Origin: an uncultured Paraprevotella sp.
GTDB taxonomy: Bacteria > Bacteroidota > Bacteroidia > Bacteroidales > Bacteroidaceae
DNA length: 10,085 nucleotides
Assembly: GCA_900766785.1 (NCBI GenBank)
Contig: CAAFWT010000030.1
Location: forward strand, 1 to 10,085
Direction of reading: 5' to 3'
The notes beneath the pieces were generated by a model. That model made no database searches. It saw only the letters and a program-made list of their open reading frames with translations, and was not told the origin of the DNA. The position numbers and the translations under genes are program-made. Positions 1 through 6,870 of this stretch are shown piece by piece (position 1 is the first letter of the stretch; every line of letters starts with the position of its first letter).

Positions 1-105
1 TCATTCAATGCTAAAATCAAACTTTTTAGAGCCAATCTGAGAGGCGTCGTTGATAAGAAGTTCTTCCTCTTTCGCATTGCTAAACTTTACGCCTACCCAC
101 ACTAA
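1..105 (+). CDS. Transposase C-terminus, ISAon1/ISL3-like (partial)
   Basis: The plus strand is open from position 1 to TAA at 103-105 and gives 34 residues beginning SFNAKIKLFRANLRGV and ending FFLFRIAKLYAYPH. The SFNAKIK..R...RGV...FFLFR..K.YA pattern matches my recollection of the C-terminal tail of Bacteroidetes ISAon1-family DDE transposases; no search was run. The catalytic domain and start lie left of the window. The stop is 14 bp before the element tip. The other strand is also open (1-195) but runs out of the repeat into unrelated sequence, which argues against it. Confidence 0.75.
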   Translation, partial: SFNAKIKLFRANLRGVVDKKFFLFRIAKLYAYPH

Positions 106-119
106 ATAGCTACTGAGCC
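1..119 (+). mobile_element. 3' end of an ISAon1/ISL3-type insertion sequence, left copy
   Basis: Positions 4-119 are the exact reverse complement of 9970-10085, 116 bp without a mismatch; identity stops abruptly at 119/9970. Read inward from its tip, the terminus begins GGCTCAGTAGC, and GGCT-type tips are usual in the ISL3 family. The shared block codes for a transposase C-terminus, so it is the 3' end of an insertion sequence whose remainder lies outside the window. ISL3 elements usually make 8-bp target duplications; these cannot be checked because the outer ends are not in view. The identity of the two copies suggests recent movement of one element. Confidence 0.82.
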
Positions 120-148
120 CTCTCCATGGCAGTAGCATGTATAGGGAT

Positions 149-182
149 AAAAAAAAGAAGCACTTCCTCACGGAAAAGCTTC
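149..182 (-). terminator. Intrinsic terminator with U8 tail, leftward
   Basis: On the minus strand GAAGC-UU-UUCC pairs with GGAA-GU-GCUUC around a GUGA (GNRA-type) tetraloop. That is an 11-position stem with one U-U mismatch and one G-U pair, followed directly by eight U (plus-strand A run 149-156). The orientation fits only leftward transcription. It lies 30 bp from the IS tip. Confidence 0.8.
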
Positions 183-187
183 TCCTT

Positions 188-246
188 ACTAACAATCTTT
201 ATTAACCTAAAAAACAAAAACTAACAATCTTTATAACCTAAAAACA
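188..246. repeat. Imperfect tandem repeat, 32-bp period
   Basis: Unit 1 (188-219) and unit 2 (220-246) share ACTAACAATCTTTAT, then AACCTAAAAA after a one-base difference. The repeat lies wholly inside the candidate small RNA. Such AT-rich ACCTAAAAA-type sequence resembles 5' leader sequence of Bacteroidales genes, but no gene follows in either direction here. Confidence 0.75.
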
Positions 247-303
247 CCTAAGACGGAATTCAGAACTTCTCAGTCCCTTTCTTCTCCGTTCCTTTTTCTG
301 GTG

Positions 304-336
304 CAAAGGTAAGACGAATATGTCTTTCGTCACAAA
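304..336 (-). promoter_or_regulatory. Bacteroidetes-type promoter, leftward
   Basis: On the minus strand TTTG (336-333) is followed by a 21-base spacer and TACCTTTG (311-304), an exact fit to TAnnTTTG. It is the best-formed promoter in the window and points away from all annotated protein genes, towards the terminator at 149-182. Confidence 0.72.
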
Positions 337-373
337 CAGATGATGGAAAAACTGAGTGGAGGGTTGTTCTTTC

Positions 374-387
374 TTGATATATATCAA
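374..387. other. Perfect 14-bp palindrome, possible operator
   Basis: TTGATATATATCAA is its own reverse complement. It lies about 38 bp upstream of the -33 element of the leftward promoter and about 110 bp upstream of the rightward promoter at 495, in a non-coding stretch (337-494) with no other clear signal. It could be an operator for either. The following T run makes a weak AU-only terminator possible but unlikely. Confidence 0.3.
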
Positions 388-468
388 TTTTTGTCCTCTC
401 TCTCTTCTGTTCCCAAATGGGCCTCTACGTATGATAGCTGGTCTTACTTGCAAAAATAATCAGCCGAG

Positions 469-502
469 TTGGGCATTATTCGTTCGGTTTGCATTAACTT
501 TG
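469..502 (+). promoter_or_regulatory. Bacteroidetes-type promoter for the small-gene pair
   Basis: TAACTTTG at 495-502 matches the -7 consensus exactly; TTG at 469-471 lies 23 bases upstream, a slightly long spacer. Transcription would start near 508, giving a leader of about 70 nt before the gene at 577. Confidence 0.55.
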
Positions 503-514
503 TTGGGAAAAGGT

Positions 515-544
515 GGCTTGTGGAACAGCCAGGGGCTGTCAGCC
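515..544 (+). promoter_or_regulatory. Leader with alternative GGCT/AGCC hairpins
   Basis: Four complementary segments alternate: GGCT 515-518, AGCC 527-530, GGCT 534-537 and AGCC 541-544. The middle pair forms the best hairpin, ACAGCC (525-530) with GGCTGT (534-539) and a 3-nt loop. Pairings 1-2, 2-3 and 3-4 cannot all form. It lies in the predicted leader of the gene at 577. No known riboswitch was recognised. Confidence 0.35.
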
Positions 545-576
545 TGCTCTTCTAACTCTATACAGATAATATATAT

Positions 577-795
577 ATGGATTATTCAATGAATGAGTGG
601 TGGGCTTCGCTCACCGTGGTAGAAAAGGAGCGTATCGCTTCCAAGGTGGCCAAGCGCCCAGTAGCTTATCCTGAATGTACGGTGTTGTGGAACGGACTCA
701 ATGAGGAAACACAGCAGAAGATTCATGACCACTGTACCGACAAGCATGGACTGGTCATGAAGGAGTGGAACGTGGACGAGACTTTCTCTTGCTGA
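577..795 (+). CDS. Small acidic protein of unknown function
   Basis: Seventy-two residues, soluble, without a signal peptide or membrane segment. Trp-rich start (NEWWASLT), a basic patch (ASKVAKR), and a second half rich in His, Cys and Asp (HDHCTDKHG, one Cys at the very C-terminus). No named family was recognised and zinc binding by the His/Cys cluster would be speculation. ATG 577 is used here; ATG 589 (MNEWW) in the same frame is an equally good start, and neither has a Shine-Dalgarno. It ends 7 bp before the gene at 803, so the two are probably co-transcribed from the promoter at 495-502. Codon use resembles the neighbours, which supports a real gene. Confidence 0.65.
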   Translation: MDYSMNEWWASLTVVEKERIASKVAKRPVAYPECTVLWNGLNEETQQKIHDHCTDKHGLVMKEWNVDETFSC

Positions 796-802
796 CCTTC
801 TG

Positions 803-1171
803 ATGGGAAGAAACAAGTTCTCTGCTCAGGAAATCAAGGAGATAAAAGGACTTCTGAGACGGAAGAATTCCACGAAGCGCTTTGGGCAGAAGATGATTCG
901 TCATGTGCTGCGTGTGGATTATGAGTTCAACATCTCGGACTTCAACGAGCCAGGAAAAGCCTTTGGCGAGGCGGAGCTTGATGCTGCCCTTGAGCGTGGT
1001 GCCATCCTGATACTGGATGATGCCACCATTGCTCAGATGAAGGAAAAGCGTGCGCGTGACCGTGCTCGTGACGAGGCTGCACGGCTTGCAGCAGAGCCCA
1101 TCGCAGAAGAAGCTGACTGGAAGAAGGCCATGGAGGAGTGGAAGCGATGGGAAGATGCCCAGACGTCATAG
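803..1171 (+). CDS. Conserved hypothetical charged protein
   Basis: A 122-residue soluble protein. The N-terminal third (KFSAQEIKEIKGLLRRKN, then RFGQKMIRHVLR) looks like paired amphipathic helices with many Arg/Lys. A central stretch DFNEPGKAFGEAELDAAL leads to ILILDD. The last 45 residues are a highly charged helix (KEKRARDRARDEAARLAA, then WKKAMEEWKRWED), possibly a coiled coil. No enzymatic motif was seen. The basic first half would suit nucleic-acid binding, but this is only inference. It follows the small gene at 577 by 7 bp and precedes a hairpin at 1188-1216, so the two form a short unit of their own, upstream of metG. Confidence 0.72.
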   Translation: MGRNKFSAQEIKEIKGLLRRKNSTKRFGQKMIRHVLRVDYEFNISDFNEPGKAFGEAELDAALERGAILILDDATIAQMKEKRARDRARDEAARLAAEPIAEEADWKKAMEEWKRWEDAQTS

Positions 1172-1187
1172 CCCTGGCAAGCAGATG

Positions 1188-1216
1188 TTCTCCCATGAGT
1201 GACAGGCATGGGGGAA
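1188..1216 (+). terminator. Hairpin after the small-gene pair, possible terminator
   Basis: TTCTCCCATG (1188-1197) pairs with CATGGGGGAA (1207-1216): 10 bp with one T-G pair and a 9-nt loop, starting 17 nt after the stop at 1171. No T run follows, so termination is not certain; it could instead shield the mRNA 3' end. Confidence 0.42.
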
Positions 1217-1325
1217 GGTGTGCATGTGGGTAAGGAGAGGTAAAAGGATTCTTTTCCCTGGCGGCTGACGTGTCCCGTGTGACGAAAAGTAGGCCTCGGC
1301 TACACCCTATTACAGGGGAAAATAG

Positions 1326-1333
1326 TACCTTTG
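1326..1333 (+). promoter_or_regulatory. Promoter -7 element for metG
   Basis: TACCTTTG fits TAnnTTTG exactly and is followed by CACAAAT, placing the start near 1338-1340, some 13-15 nt before the metG ATG at 1353. No convincing -33 element was found upstream. Confidence 0.6.
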
Positions 1334-1352
1334 CACAAATCAAAAAATCAGT

Positions 1353-3413
1353 ATGGAAAAGAATTTCAAAAGAACAACAGTCACAGCAGCTCTGCCCTAT
1401 GCCAATGGTCCTGTACATATCGGTCATCTGGCTGGTGTGTATGTGCCTGCCGACATATATGTGCGTTACCTTCGCCTGAAGGGACGTCAGGTGATATTCG
1501 TGGGTGGCAGTGATGAGCATGGAGTGCCTGTCACCATTCGTGCACGCAAGGAGGGTATTAGCGTTCAGCAGGTGGTGGACCGCTATCATGAGCTCATCAA
1601 GGAGAGTTTCAGCCGTTTCGGTATATCCTTTGATATCTACAGTCGCACCACGAGCGACATACACCATAAGCTTGCCAGCGATTTCTTCCGCAAACTCTAT
1701 GATGAGGGTAAGTTTGTGGAGCAGGTGAGCGAGCAGTTCTACGATGAGCAGACGGGACGTTTCCTTACCGACCGCAACATCCGCGGAGAGTGTCCCCGCT
1801 GCCATGCTCCTGAGGCTTATGGCGACCAGTGTGAGAAATGTGGAGCCACACTCAGTCCCGAGGAACTCATCAATCCCTATAATGCCGAGACGGGCAATCC
1901 TCTGGTGAAGCGTGCCACCAAGCATTGGTATCTGCCTCTGGACCAGTATCAGCCATGGCTGGAGAAATGGATATTAGAGGGGCACAAGGAGTGGAGAAGC
2001 AATGTGTACGGACAATGCAAGAGCTGGCTGGACGGAGGGCTTCATCCCCGAGCCGTAACGCGCGACCTTGACTGGGGTATTCCCGTGCCTGTGGAGGGTG
2101 CTGAGGGCAAGGTGCTCTATGTGTGGTTTGATGCGCCCATCGGCTATATCAGCAATACCAAGGAGCTCTGTGATGCTCAGCCCGAGCGTTTCGGCAACTG
2201 GGAGACGTGGTGGAAGGATCCCGAGACCAGACTGGTGCACTTCATCGGCAAGGATAATATCGTGTTCCACTGCATCGTGTTCCCATCCATGCTCAAGGCA
2301 CATGGGGATTATATCCTGCCCGACAATGTCCCCAGCAACGAATTCCTCAATCTGGAGGGAAACAAGATAAGCACCAGCAAGAATTATGCTGTATGGCTCA
2401 ATGAATACTTGGACGAGATGCCTGGCCGACAGGACGAACTGCGCTATGTGCTTACTGCCAACGCGCCCGAGACCAAGGACAATGACTTCACCTGGGCAGA
2501 TTATCAGGCACGTTGCAACAATGAACTGGTGGCCGTATATGGCAACTTTGTCAATCGTGCTCTCCAGCTCACCCAGAAGTATTATGACGGTGAGGTGCCT
2601 GTGCCTGGAAGCCTGACGGATTATGACCAGCAGACTCTGGATGAGTTCCGTGGAGTGAAGGAGAAGCTGGAGGCTCTGCTGGAGGCCTTCAAGTTCCGTG
2701 ATGCTCAAAAGGAGGCTATGAACCTGGCCCGCATAGGCAACAAGTATATCGCCGATAGTGAGCCCTGGAAGGTGGTGAAGACCGACCCCGAGCGTGTCAA
2801 GACGATTATTTACATCAGCCTGCAGCTGACCGCCAACCTGGCTATTGCCTTTGAACCCTTCCTGCCCTTCAGCAGCGAGAGGCTGCGTACCATGATAGAT
2901 ATGCCTGAGTTCAGTTGGGAAGATCTGGGCAAGACAGATCTTCTGGCTCCTGGTAAGGTTCTTCCCAAGCCAGAACTGCTCTTCACCAAGGTGGAGGATG
3001 AGGCCATAGAACTCCAGATGAAGAAACTGCAGGATACCATCAAGGCCAATGAGGAGGCATCCTATAAGGCTCAGCCCGTGAAGGAGCTTATCCAGTTTGA
3101 GGATTTCCTGAAGCTGGACATCAGGGTGGGTATCGTGAAGGCGTGCGAGAAGTTGAAGAAGAGCAAGAAGCTCCTGCGCTTCACACTCGATGATGGTAGC
3201 GGACAGGACCGTATCATCCTCAGTGGTATAGCCCAGTGGTACGAACCCGAGCAGCTGGTGGGCACACGTGTGCTCTTCATAGCCAATCTGGCTCCTCGTA
3301 AGATTATGGGTGAGGAGAGTCATGGTATGATACTCAGTGCGGTCAACTATGATGGTAATCTGAGCGTGACCACCACGCTGGGTGATGTCAAGGGCGGAAG
3401 TACGGTTGAGTAA
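1353..3413 (+). CDS. metG: Methionine--tRNA ligase with C-terminal tRNA-binding domain
   Basis: Charges tRNA-Met with methionine in the cytoplasm, for initiation and elongation. The 686-residue protein is full length. The class I catalytic core has the HIGH signature at 22-25 (HIGH exact), followed by FVGGSDEHG typical of MetRS. The knuckle CPRC (147-150) plus C160 and C163 forms a four-Cys zinc site. The KMSKS loop reads KISTS at 338-342, the usual MetRS variation. A helical anticodon-binding domain follows, with SEPWK and FEPFLPFSSE typical of the family. Residues from about 580 form the OB-fold, Trbp111-like tRNA-binding domain (DFLKLDIRVG at its start), which mediates dimers in long bacterial MetRS. 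The start is 20 nt after a -7 box. The flippase gene begins 9 bp after the stop. Confidence 0.98.
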   Translation: MEKNFKRTTVTAALPYANGPVHIGHLAGVYVPADIYVRYLRLKGRQVIFVGGSDEHGVPVTIRARKEGISVQQVVDRYHELIKESFSRFGISFDIYSRTTSDIHHKLASDFFRKLYDEGKFVEQVSEQFYDEQTGRFLTDRNIRGECPRCHAPEAYGDQCEKCGATLSPEELINPYNAETGNPLVKRATKHWYLPLDQYQPWLEKWILEGHKEWRSNVYGQCKSWLDGGLHPRAVTRDLDWGIPVPVEGAEGKVLYVWFDAPIGYISNTKELCDAQPERFGNWETWWKDPETRLVHFIGKDNIVFHCIVFPSMLKAHGDYILPDNVPSNEFLNLEGNKISTSKNYAVWLNEYLDEMPGRQDELRYVLTANAPETKDNDFTWADYQARCNNELVAVYGNFVNRALQLTQKYYDGEVPVPGSLTDYDQQTLDEFRGVKEKLEALLEAFKFRDAQKEAMNLARIGNKYIADSEPWKVVKTDPERVKTIIYISLQLTANLAIAFEPFLPFSSERLRTMIDMPEFSWEDLGKTDLLAPGKVLPKPELLFTKVEDEAIELQMKKLQDTIKANEEASYKAQPVKELIQFEDFLKLDIRVGIVKACEKLKKSKKLLRFTLDDGSGQDRIILSGIAQWYEPEQLVGTRVLFIANLAPRKIMGEESHGMILSAVNYDGNLSVTTTLGDVKGGSTVE

Positions 3414-3422
3414 CATCCTGAT

Positions 3423-4868
3423 ATGGCAGGCGGACTGAAAGAGAAGGCTGCAAGAGGTTTTCTGTGGGGAGGACTCAACAATGGTGCTGTACAGGTGTTG
3501 GGTGCACTCTTCGGTATCTTCCTGCTGCGCTTGCTCTCTCCGAGCGATTATGGCAAGATAGCCATGCTCACCGTCTTTGCCAATCTGGCCAGCACCCTGC
3601 AGGAGAGCGGTTTTATGGCTGCTCTGTGCAATCTCAAGAATCCCACCCATAGGGATTACAATGCTGTGTTCTGGTTCAACATCATGATGGGTGGCTCACT
3701 CTATCTCTTGCTCTACCTGTGCGCTCCCCTCATAGCTGATTTCTATCATGATGCCGACTTGCTCTGGCTGAGCAGATACATGTTTCTGGGTTTCTTCATC
3801 ACAAGTTTCGGAACCGTGCAGCGTGCTTGGCTTTTCCGCAATATGATGAACAAGCAGACGTGCATCATAGCCATCGTCAGCCTGGTGGTCTCCAATGTGG
3901 TGGGCATCCTGATGGCTTGGCTTGGATATGCCTTCTGGGGGCTCGCCACTCAGAGTCTGCTCTTTGTCTCCTGTATGGTGCTGATGAACTGGTATTACTC
4001 GCCATGGCGTCCCTCTCTGCATATCGACCTTCGTCCTGCCTGGCAGATGTTTGGCTTCAGCAGCAGGCTCTTGCTCACGAATGTGGTGAATACGCTTAGC
4101 AGCAATGCCTTCAGTTTCCTCCTTGGAAAATTCTATGGAGCACACTCGGCGGGTGTGTATGGAAATGCGCGTAAATGGGACGACATGTGTTCCAGCTCCA
4201 TCAACGGCATGCTTACTGGCGTGGCACAGCCTGTGATGGCTCAGGTACGTGACAACAGGGAGCGCAGCCGTCAGGTCTTTCGCAAGATGCTCCGATTAGT
4301 ATCCTTTGTCTCCTTCCCCTGCATGTTCGGTATAGGACTCATCTCCAGGGAGTTTCTCCTGATCTTTACGGGCCCCAAGTGGGAGGAGAGTGCTTATCTG
4401 CTCTCCTTGCTGAGTATCTATGGGGCTGTGTTTCCTCTTCTCACGCTATACGGGCAGATGGTCATCAGCCAGGGGAAGAGTAACATCAACATGTATTCCA
4501 CGATGGCACTCAGCAGCCTGATTCTGCTGGGACTGGTGCTGCTGCATTCCTACGGACTGTATGTGATGGTGTTCTACTTCATAGGCATCAATGTGGCCTG
4601 GCTTTTCGTGTGGCAATATTTCGCATACAGACTGATAGGCTTACGCCTGTGGGAGGCTCTCTCCGATGTGCTTCCTTTCCTGCTTCTGAGTGCAGCATGT
4701 ATGGCTCTCACCTGGTGGATTACACGTCCGATAGAGTCCTTGTGGCTGCTTCTGTTGGCCAAGGTGTTGCTGGCTGCGGTCTTCTATGTCACGGCCATAT
4801 GGATAAGTGGCGCACGTATTATGCGAGAGTCGGTGGATTATCTGCTTCATCGCCATCATTCGTTCTGA
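3423..4868 (+). CDS. Polysaccharide flippase (Wzx-like, MOP superfamily)
   Basis: A 481-residue integral membrane protein with roughly 12-14 hydrophobic segments spread over its whole length. The N-terminus (KEKAARGFLWGGLNN, then FLLRLLSPSDYGKIAML) is typical of Polysacc_synt/WzxC-type lipopolysaccharide biosynthesis proteins, which move undecaprenyl-linked sugar units across the inner membrane. The PSDYG motif and the pattern of an early amphipathic helix with a glycine-rich first membrane segment support this. It begins 9 bp after metG and ends 25 bp before a GT14 glycosyltransferase, so it sits in the middle of a three-gene operon. The substrate cannot be told from sequence. No polymerase, ligase or further glycosyltransferase lies in view. 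Confidence 0.9.
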   Translation: MAGGLKEKAARGFLWGGLNNGAVQVLGALFGIFLLRLLSPSDYGKIAMLTVFANLASTLQESGFMAALCNLKNPTHRDYNAVFWFNIMMGGSLYLLLYLCAPLIADFYHDADLLWLSRYMFLGFFITSFGTVQRAWLFRNMMNKQTCIIAIVSLVVSNVVGILMAWLGYAFWGLATQSLLFVSCMVLMNWYYSPWRPSLHIDLRPAWQMFGFSSRLLLTNVVNTLSSNAFSFLLGKFYGAHSAGVYGNARKWDDMCSSSINGMLTGVAQPVMAQVRDNRERSRQVFRKMLRLVSFVSFPCMFGIGLISREFLLIFTGPKWEESAYLLSLLSIYGAVFPLLTLYGQMVISQGKSNINMYSTMALSSLILLGLVLLHSYGLYVMVFYFIGINVAWLFVWQYFAYRLIGLRLWEALSDVLPFLLLSAACMALTWWITRPIESLWLLLLAKVLLAAVFYVTAIWISGARIMRESVDYLLHRHHSF

Positions 4869-4893
4869 ATCTTCATGTAGAAATCTCTGTTCC

Positions 4894-5799
4894 ATGAATA
4901 TAGCCTATTTGATATCAGCCCATACCGATCCTGCACAGTTGAGGCGGTTGGTACTTGCATTGCATCCCGATGCCGAGTTCTTCATTCATATCGACTCCAA
5001 AAGTCCTTTGGAGCAGTTTACCTCTTGCCTGCAGTTGCCTCGCGTTCATTATATAAGTGAGCGTGTGGATGTGCGATGGGGAACTATGCGTGAGGTGCAG
5101 TATCAGATGAACCTTATCCGTGCGGCAGTTACATTCCCTCGACAGTTTGACCGCATATTTTTCTTGAGCGGGATGGATTATCCCATGTGGAGTAATGCCC
5201 GCATTGTGAACTGGCTTGAACAGCAGGGAGAGCGGGAGATCCTGCAGGGATACTGTATGGATACTGTCCTTCTGGATGCCTGGCAGAGAGAAACTTACAC
5301 GGTGGCACGTCCTTTCTGTAGGCATGTGCGTGTGGGTATCCTCATGCGTAAATTATTGCGCCTCACGGGATACCGGAAGCCGTTGCATTTTTCTGTTCAG
5401 GGAAATGAATGGCAGCTCTATAAGGGAAGTGCCTGGTGGTGCATCTCTCAGCATCTGGCTGAATACATCCTGGACCAGTATGATCATAATGCTGAGCTCC
5501 TGCATTATTTCAGAAACAGTTTCTGTCCTGCTGAGACTTTGATTCAGACCATTGCCTTCAATCATCCTCTCTGGCGTCAGCGCTGTATACTCACCGAGGG
5601 CAAGTACCCAGGACTGGAACTCCTTACTCCTCTTCATTTCATTGATTATAGTGGCTTTATCCATGTGATGACGGAGGAAGACCACAGCCGCCTGCGCGAG
5701 AGTGGCAAGATGTTTTGCCGTAAGGTGGTGACAGGCAAGAGCGACAGGATAGTGGCCATGCTGGATAAGGATAGGGCCGCAGAGGCAGGGCGGGAATAA
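4894..5799 (+). CDS. GT14 glycosyltransferase (Core-2/I-branching family)
   Basis: A 301-residue cytoplasmic or membrane-associated glycosyltransferase. Features of the branching family (beta-1,6-N-acetylglucosaminyltransferase in animals, other transferases in bacteria) are visible: AYLISAHTDP at the N-terminus, FFIHIDSK (29-36), WGTMREVQ (62-69), FFLSGMDYP (89-97), GSAWWCIS (178-185) and CPAET (211-215). As usual for GT14, the classic DxD motif is not obvious. The ATG at 4894 is chosen because the alignment-like core begins at once; upstream in-frame starts would overlap the flippase with unrelated sequence. It is last in the metG operon, followed by a strong hairpin. It probably adds a branch or peripheral sugar to the polymer moved by the flippase; donor and acceptor are unknown. 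Confidence 0.88.
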   Translation: MNIAYLISAHTDPAQLRRLVLALHPDAEFFIHIDSKSPLEQFTSCLQLPRVHYISERVDVRWGTMREVQYQMNLIRAAVTFPRQFDRIFFLSGMDYPMWSNARIVNWLEQQGEREILQGYCMDTVLLDAWQRETYTVARPFCRHVRVGILMRKLLRLTGYRKPLHFSVQGNEWQLYKGSAWWCISQHLAEYILDQYDHNAELLHYFRNSFCPAETLIQTIAFNHPLWRQRCILTEGKYPGLELLTPLHFIDYSGFIHVMTEEDHSRLRESGKMFCRKVVTGKSDRIVAMLDKDRAAEAGRE

Positions 5800-5817
5800 C
5801 ATCCCGTGATAATACCA

Positions 5818-5861
5818 GGGCTCCCAATTTCCTGCTTTCGTGCCGTGGAAGTTGGGAGCCC
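5818..5861. terminator. Terminator between convergent genes
   Basis: GGGCTCCCAATTTCC (5818-5832) pairs with GGAAGTTGGGAGCCC (5847-5861): a 15-bp stem with one T-G pair and a 14-nt loop. It lies 18 nt after the glycosyltransferase stop and 23 nt from the stop of the opposing fimbrillin gene. Only a broken T run (ATATTGTTTG) follows on the plus strand, so it may serve both directions or act mainly as an mRNA end. Confidence 0.75.
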
Positions 5862-5884
5862 ATATTGTTTGTGGAAGGGAAATG

Positions 5885-6787
5885 TCAGAAGAGATTCGTC
5901 ACCTCTTCGCCCCAGTCGTCCTCCATGGTGATGCTGAAACCATAAGGAGTATCAGCAAAGAAATTACCCTGATAAGTGGTTAAGGTGTTTATCTTCATAG
6001 GTACCTTTGCGAAGGTACGCTCGATAAATGCTTCTCCATTTTCGTCCACAGCAGATGCCGTGATATCCATAATCTCTTGGTTGGCGGGTAGGAAGAGGTA
6101 GAAGATAACACTCTTGCCAGTCTGCCCGTGGTAACTTTCTGGTATGTCAATAGTGTTTTCTCGTCCTATGGAAGCCTTGGCCAATCCTGTTTTCGCATTA
6201 AGAACCATGCCTCCTCCTGTGGATTTAATCTTGATTCCAGCTGTCCTGCTTGATATGGCATCTGCCATGGTCAATTTGAAGCCTGATACCACGCGCTTCA
6301 GTACGACACTGGTTGTTGCTTGGGTGTTAGGATCTACTGTAAACTCAAACGAACTCAAGAATGTTTGAGGCATAGTGTTGTTCTCAAAACTTATTTCCTC
6401 AGGATTCTCCATTTTCAGGATAGAATTGCTGCCGCCATACCCTAAGAATACTAGTCGGTATGTTCCGTAATTGAGCTTGGCAGTAAAGGAGCCGTAGCCC
6501 TGGTCAGTCTTGTTCTGTATCTGAACGGGAGCTACCAATGTGTTGGCAGTTGCATCAAAGATACCCAATGCCAGATGCTGGATTCTCTCGCTTTCGCTGG
6601 GGGCAATGGCAGCACGTGTGCCTTCGTCCATGGCATACTGCATGTAATTGGTAACTTGGAAGGTAAAGGTCTTGCTGTTCCCTTCTTCCTCTGGGATGGT
6701 GCTTGTTTCATTGCTGCATGCACATAGCATCACAGAAAGGAAGCTCAGCATGCCGATGATACTTCTGAAAGAATAAATAGTTCTCAT
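5885..6787 (-). CDS. Fimbrillin-family (FimB/Mfa2-like) lipoprotein
   Basis: A 300-residue exported lipoprotein. The signal peptide (basic start, hydrophobic segment) ends in the lipobox LCAC with Cys24, followed by SNETST, so it is probably surface or periplasmic and lipid-anchored. The mature part is beta-rich, with YGTYRLVFLGYGG, a VVLKRVVSGFKLTM stretch, and a C-terminus with TMEDDWGEE, all features common in the fimbrillin/Mfa-like families of Bacteroidales. In those families such proteins are shaft subunits, tip subunits or fimbrial anchors; which applies here cannot be decided. No fimbrial operon (FimC-E or Mfa1-like partners) lies nearby, so it is a lone gene. It has its own leftward promoter at 6830-6861 and converges on the glycosyltransferase. 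Confidence 0.82.
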   Translation of the reverse strand: MRTIYSFRSIIGMLSFLSVMLCACSNETSTIPEEEGNSKTFTFQVTNYMQYAMDEGTRAAIAPSESERIQHLALGIFDATANTLVAPVQIQNKTDQGYGSFTAKLNYGTYRLVFLGYGGSNSILKMENPEEISFENNTMPQTFLSSFEFTVDPNTQATTSVVLKRVVSGFKLTMADAISSRTAGIKIKSTGGGMVLNAKTGLAKASIGRENTIDIPESYHGQTGKSVIFYLFLPANQEIMDITASAVDENGEAFIERTFAKVPMKINTLTTYQGNFFADTPYGFSITMEDDWGEEVTNLF

Positions 6788-6829
6788 GACTATAGTTAAT
6801 TAAAGTTGAAAAATGGAAGTAAGTCTATG

Positions 6830-6861
6830 TAAAGTTATATAAATATTTTCCTTTATTGCAA
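6830..6861 (-). promoter_or_regulatory. Promoter of the fimbrillin-like gene
   Basis: On the minus strand TTG (6861-6859, inside the palindrome TTGCAA) is separated by 21 bases from TAACTTTA (6837-6830), one base off TAnnTTTG. The start would lie near 6823, about 36 nt before the ATG at 6787. Confidence 0.55.
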
Positions 6862-6870
6862 CAAAACATG

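Larger units (their letters stand above)
149..298 (-). ncRNA. Candidate small RNA or orphan leader RNA, about 150 nt
   Basis: A complete leftward transcription unit without an obvious gene. The promoter at 304-336 places the start near 297-300, and the terminator at 149-182 ends the transcript after about 150 nt. No ATG occurs on the minus strand between them; the only GTG-led frame is 8 codons. The middle holds a 32-bp imperfect tandem repeat (188-246). It does not match tmRNA, 6S, SRP or RNase P RNA as far as can be judged by eye. It could be a trans-acting small RNA, or the attenuated 5' leader of a gene that once lay to the left and was separated by the IS at 119. Confidence 0.5.

Noticed and set aside
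1..195. 64-codon minus-strand frame in the left repeat
   Set aside because: It starts at TTG inside the candidate RNA, crosses the terminator and the IS boundary, and in the right copy the same frame is blocked by a stop at 9957-9959. The opposite strand gives a transposase tail.
356..592. Plus-strand 78-codon frame in the left intergenic region
   Set aside because: It spans the palindrome, promoter and leader hairpins, has non-coding-like composition and overlaps the start of the gene at 577.
1307..1320. CCCT/AGGG mini-hairpin upstream of metG as a T-box or other riboswitch
   Set aside because: Only four base pairs, upstream of the predicted transcription start, and no T-box or SAM-type elements are visible.
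942..1925. 327-codon minus-strand frame across the second small gene and the start of metG
   Set aside because: It covers two better supported genes and the metG promoter; composition is unlike a real protein, with no motif.
1974..3650. 558-codon open frame on the minus strand opposite metG
   Set aside because: It is the mirror of metG, whose family motifs are complete. The antisense product is Leu/His/Ile-rich with no recognisable domain, and it runs across the metG-flippase junction.
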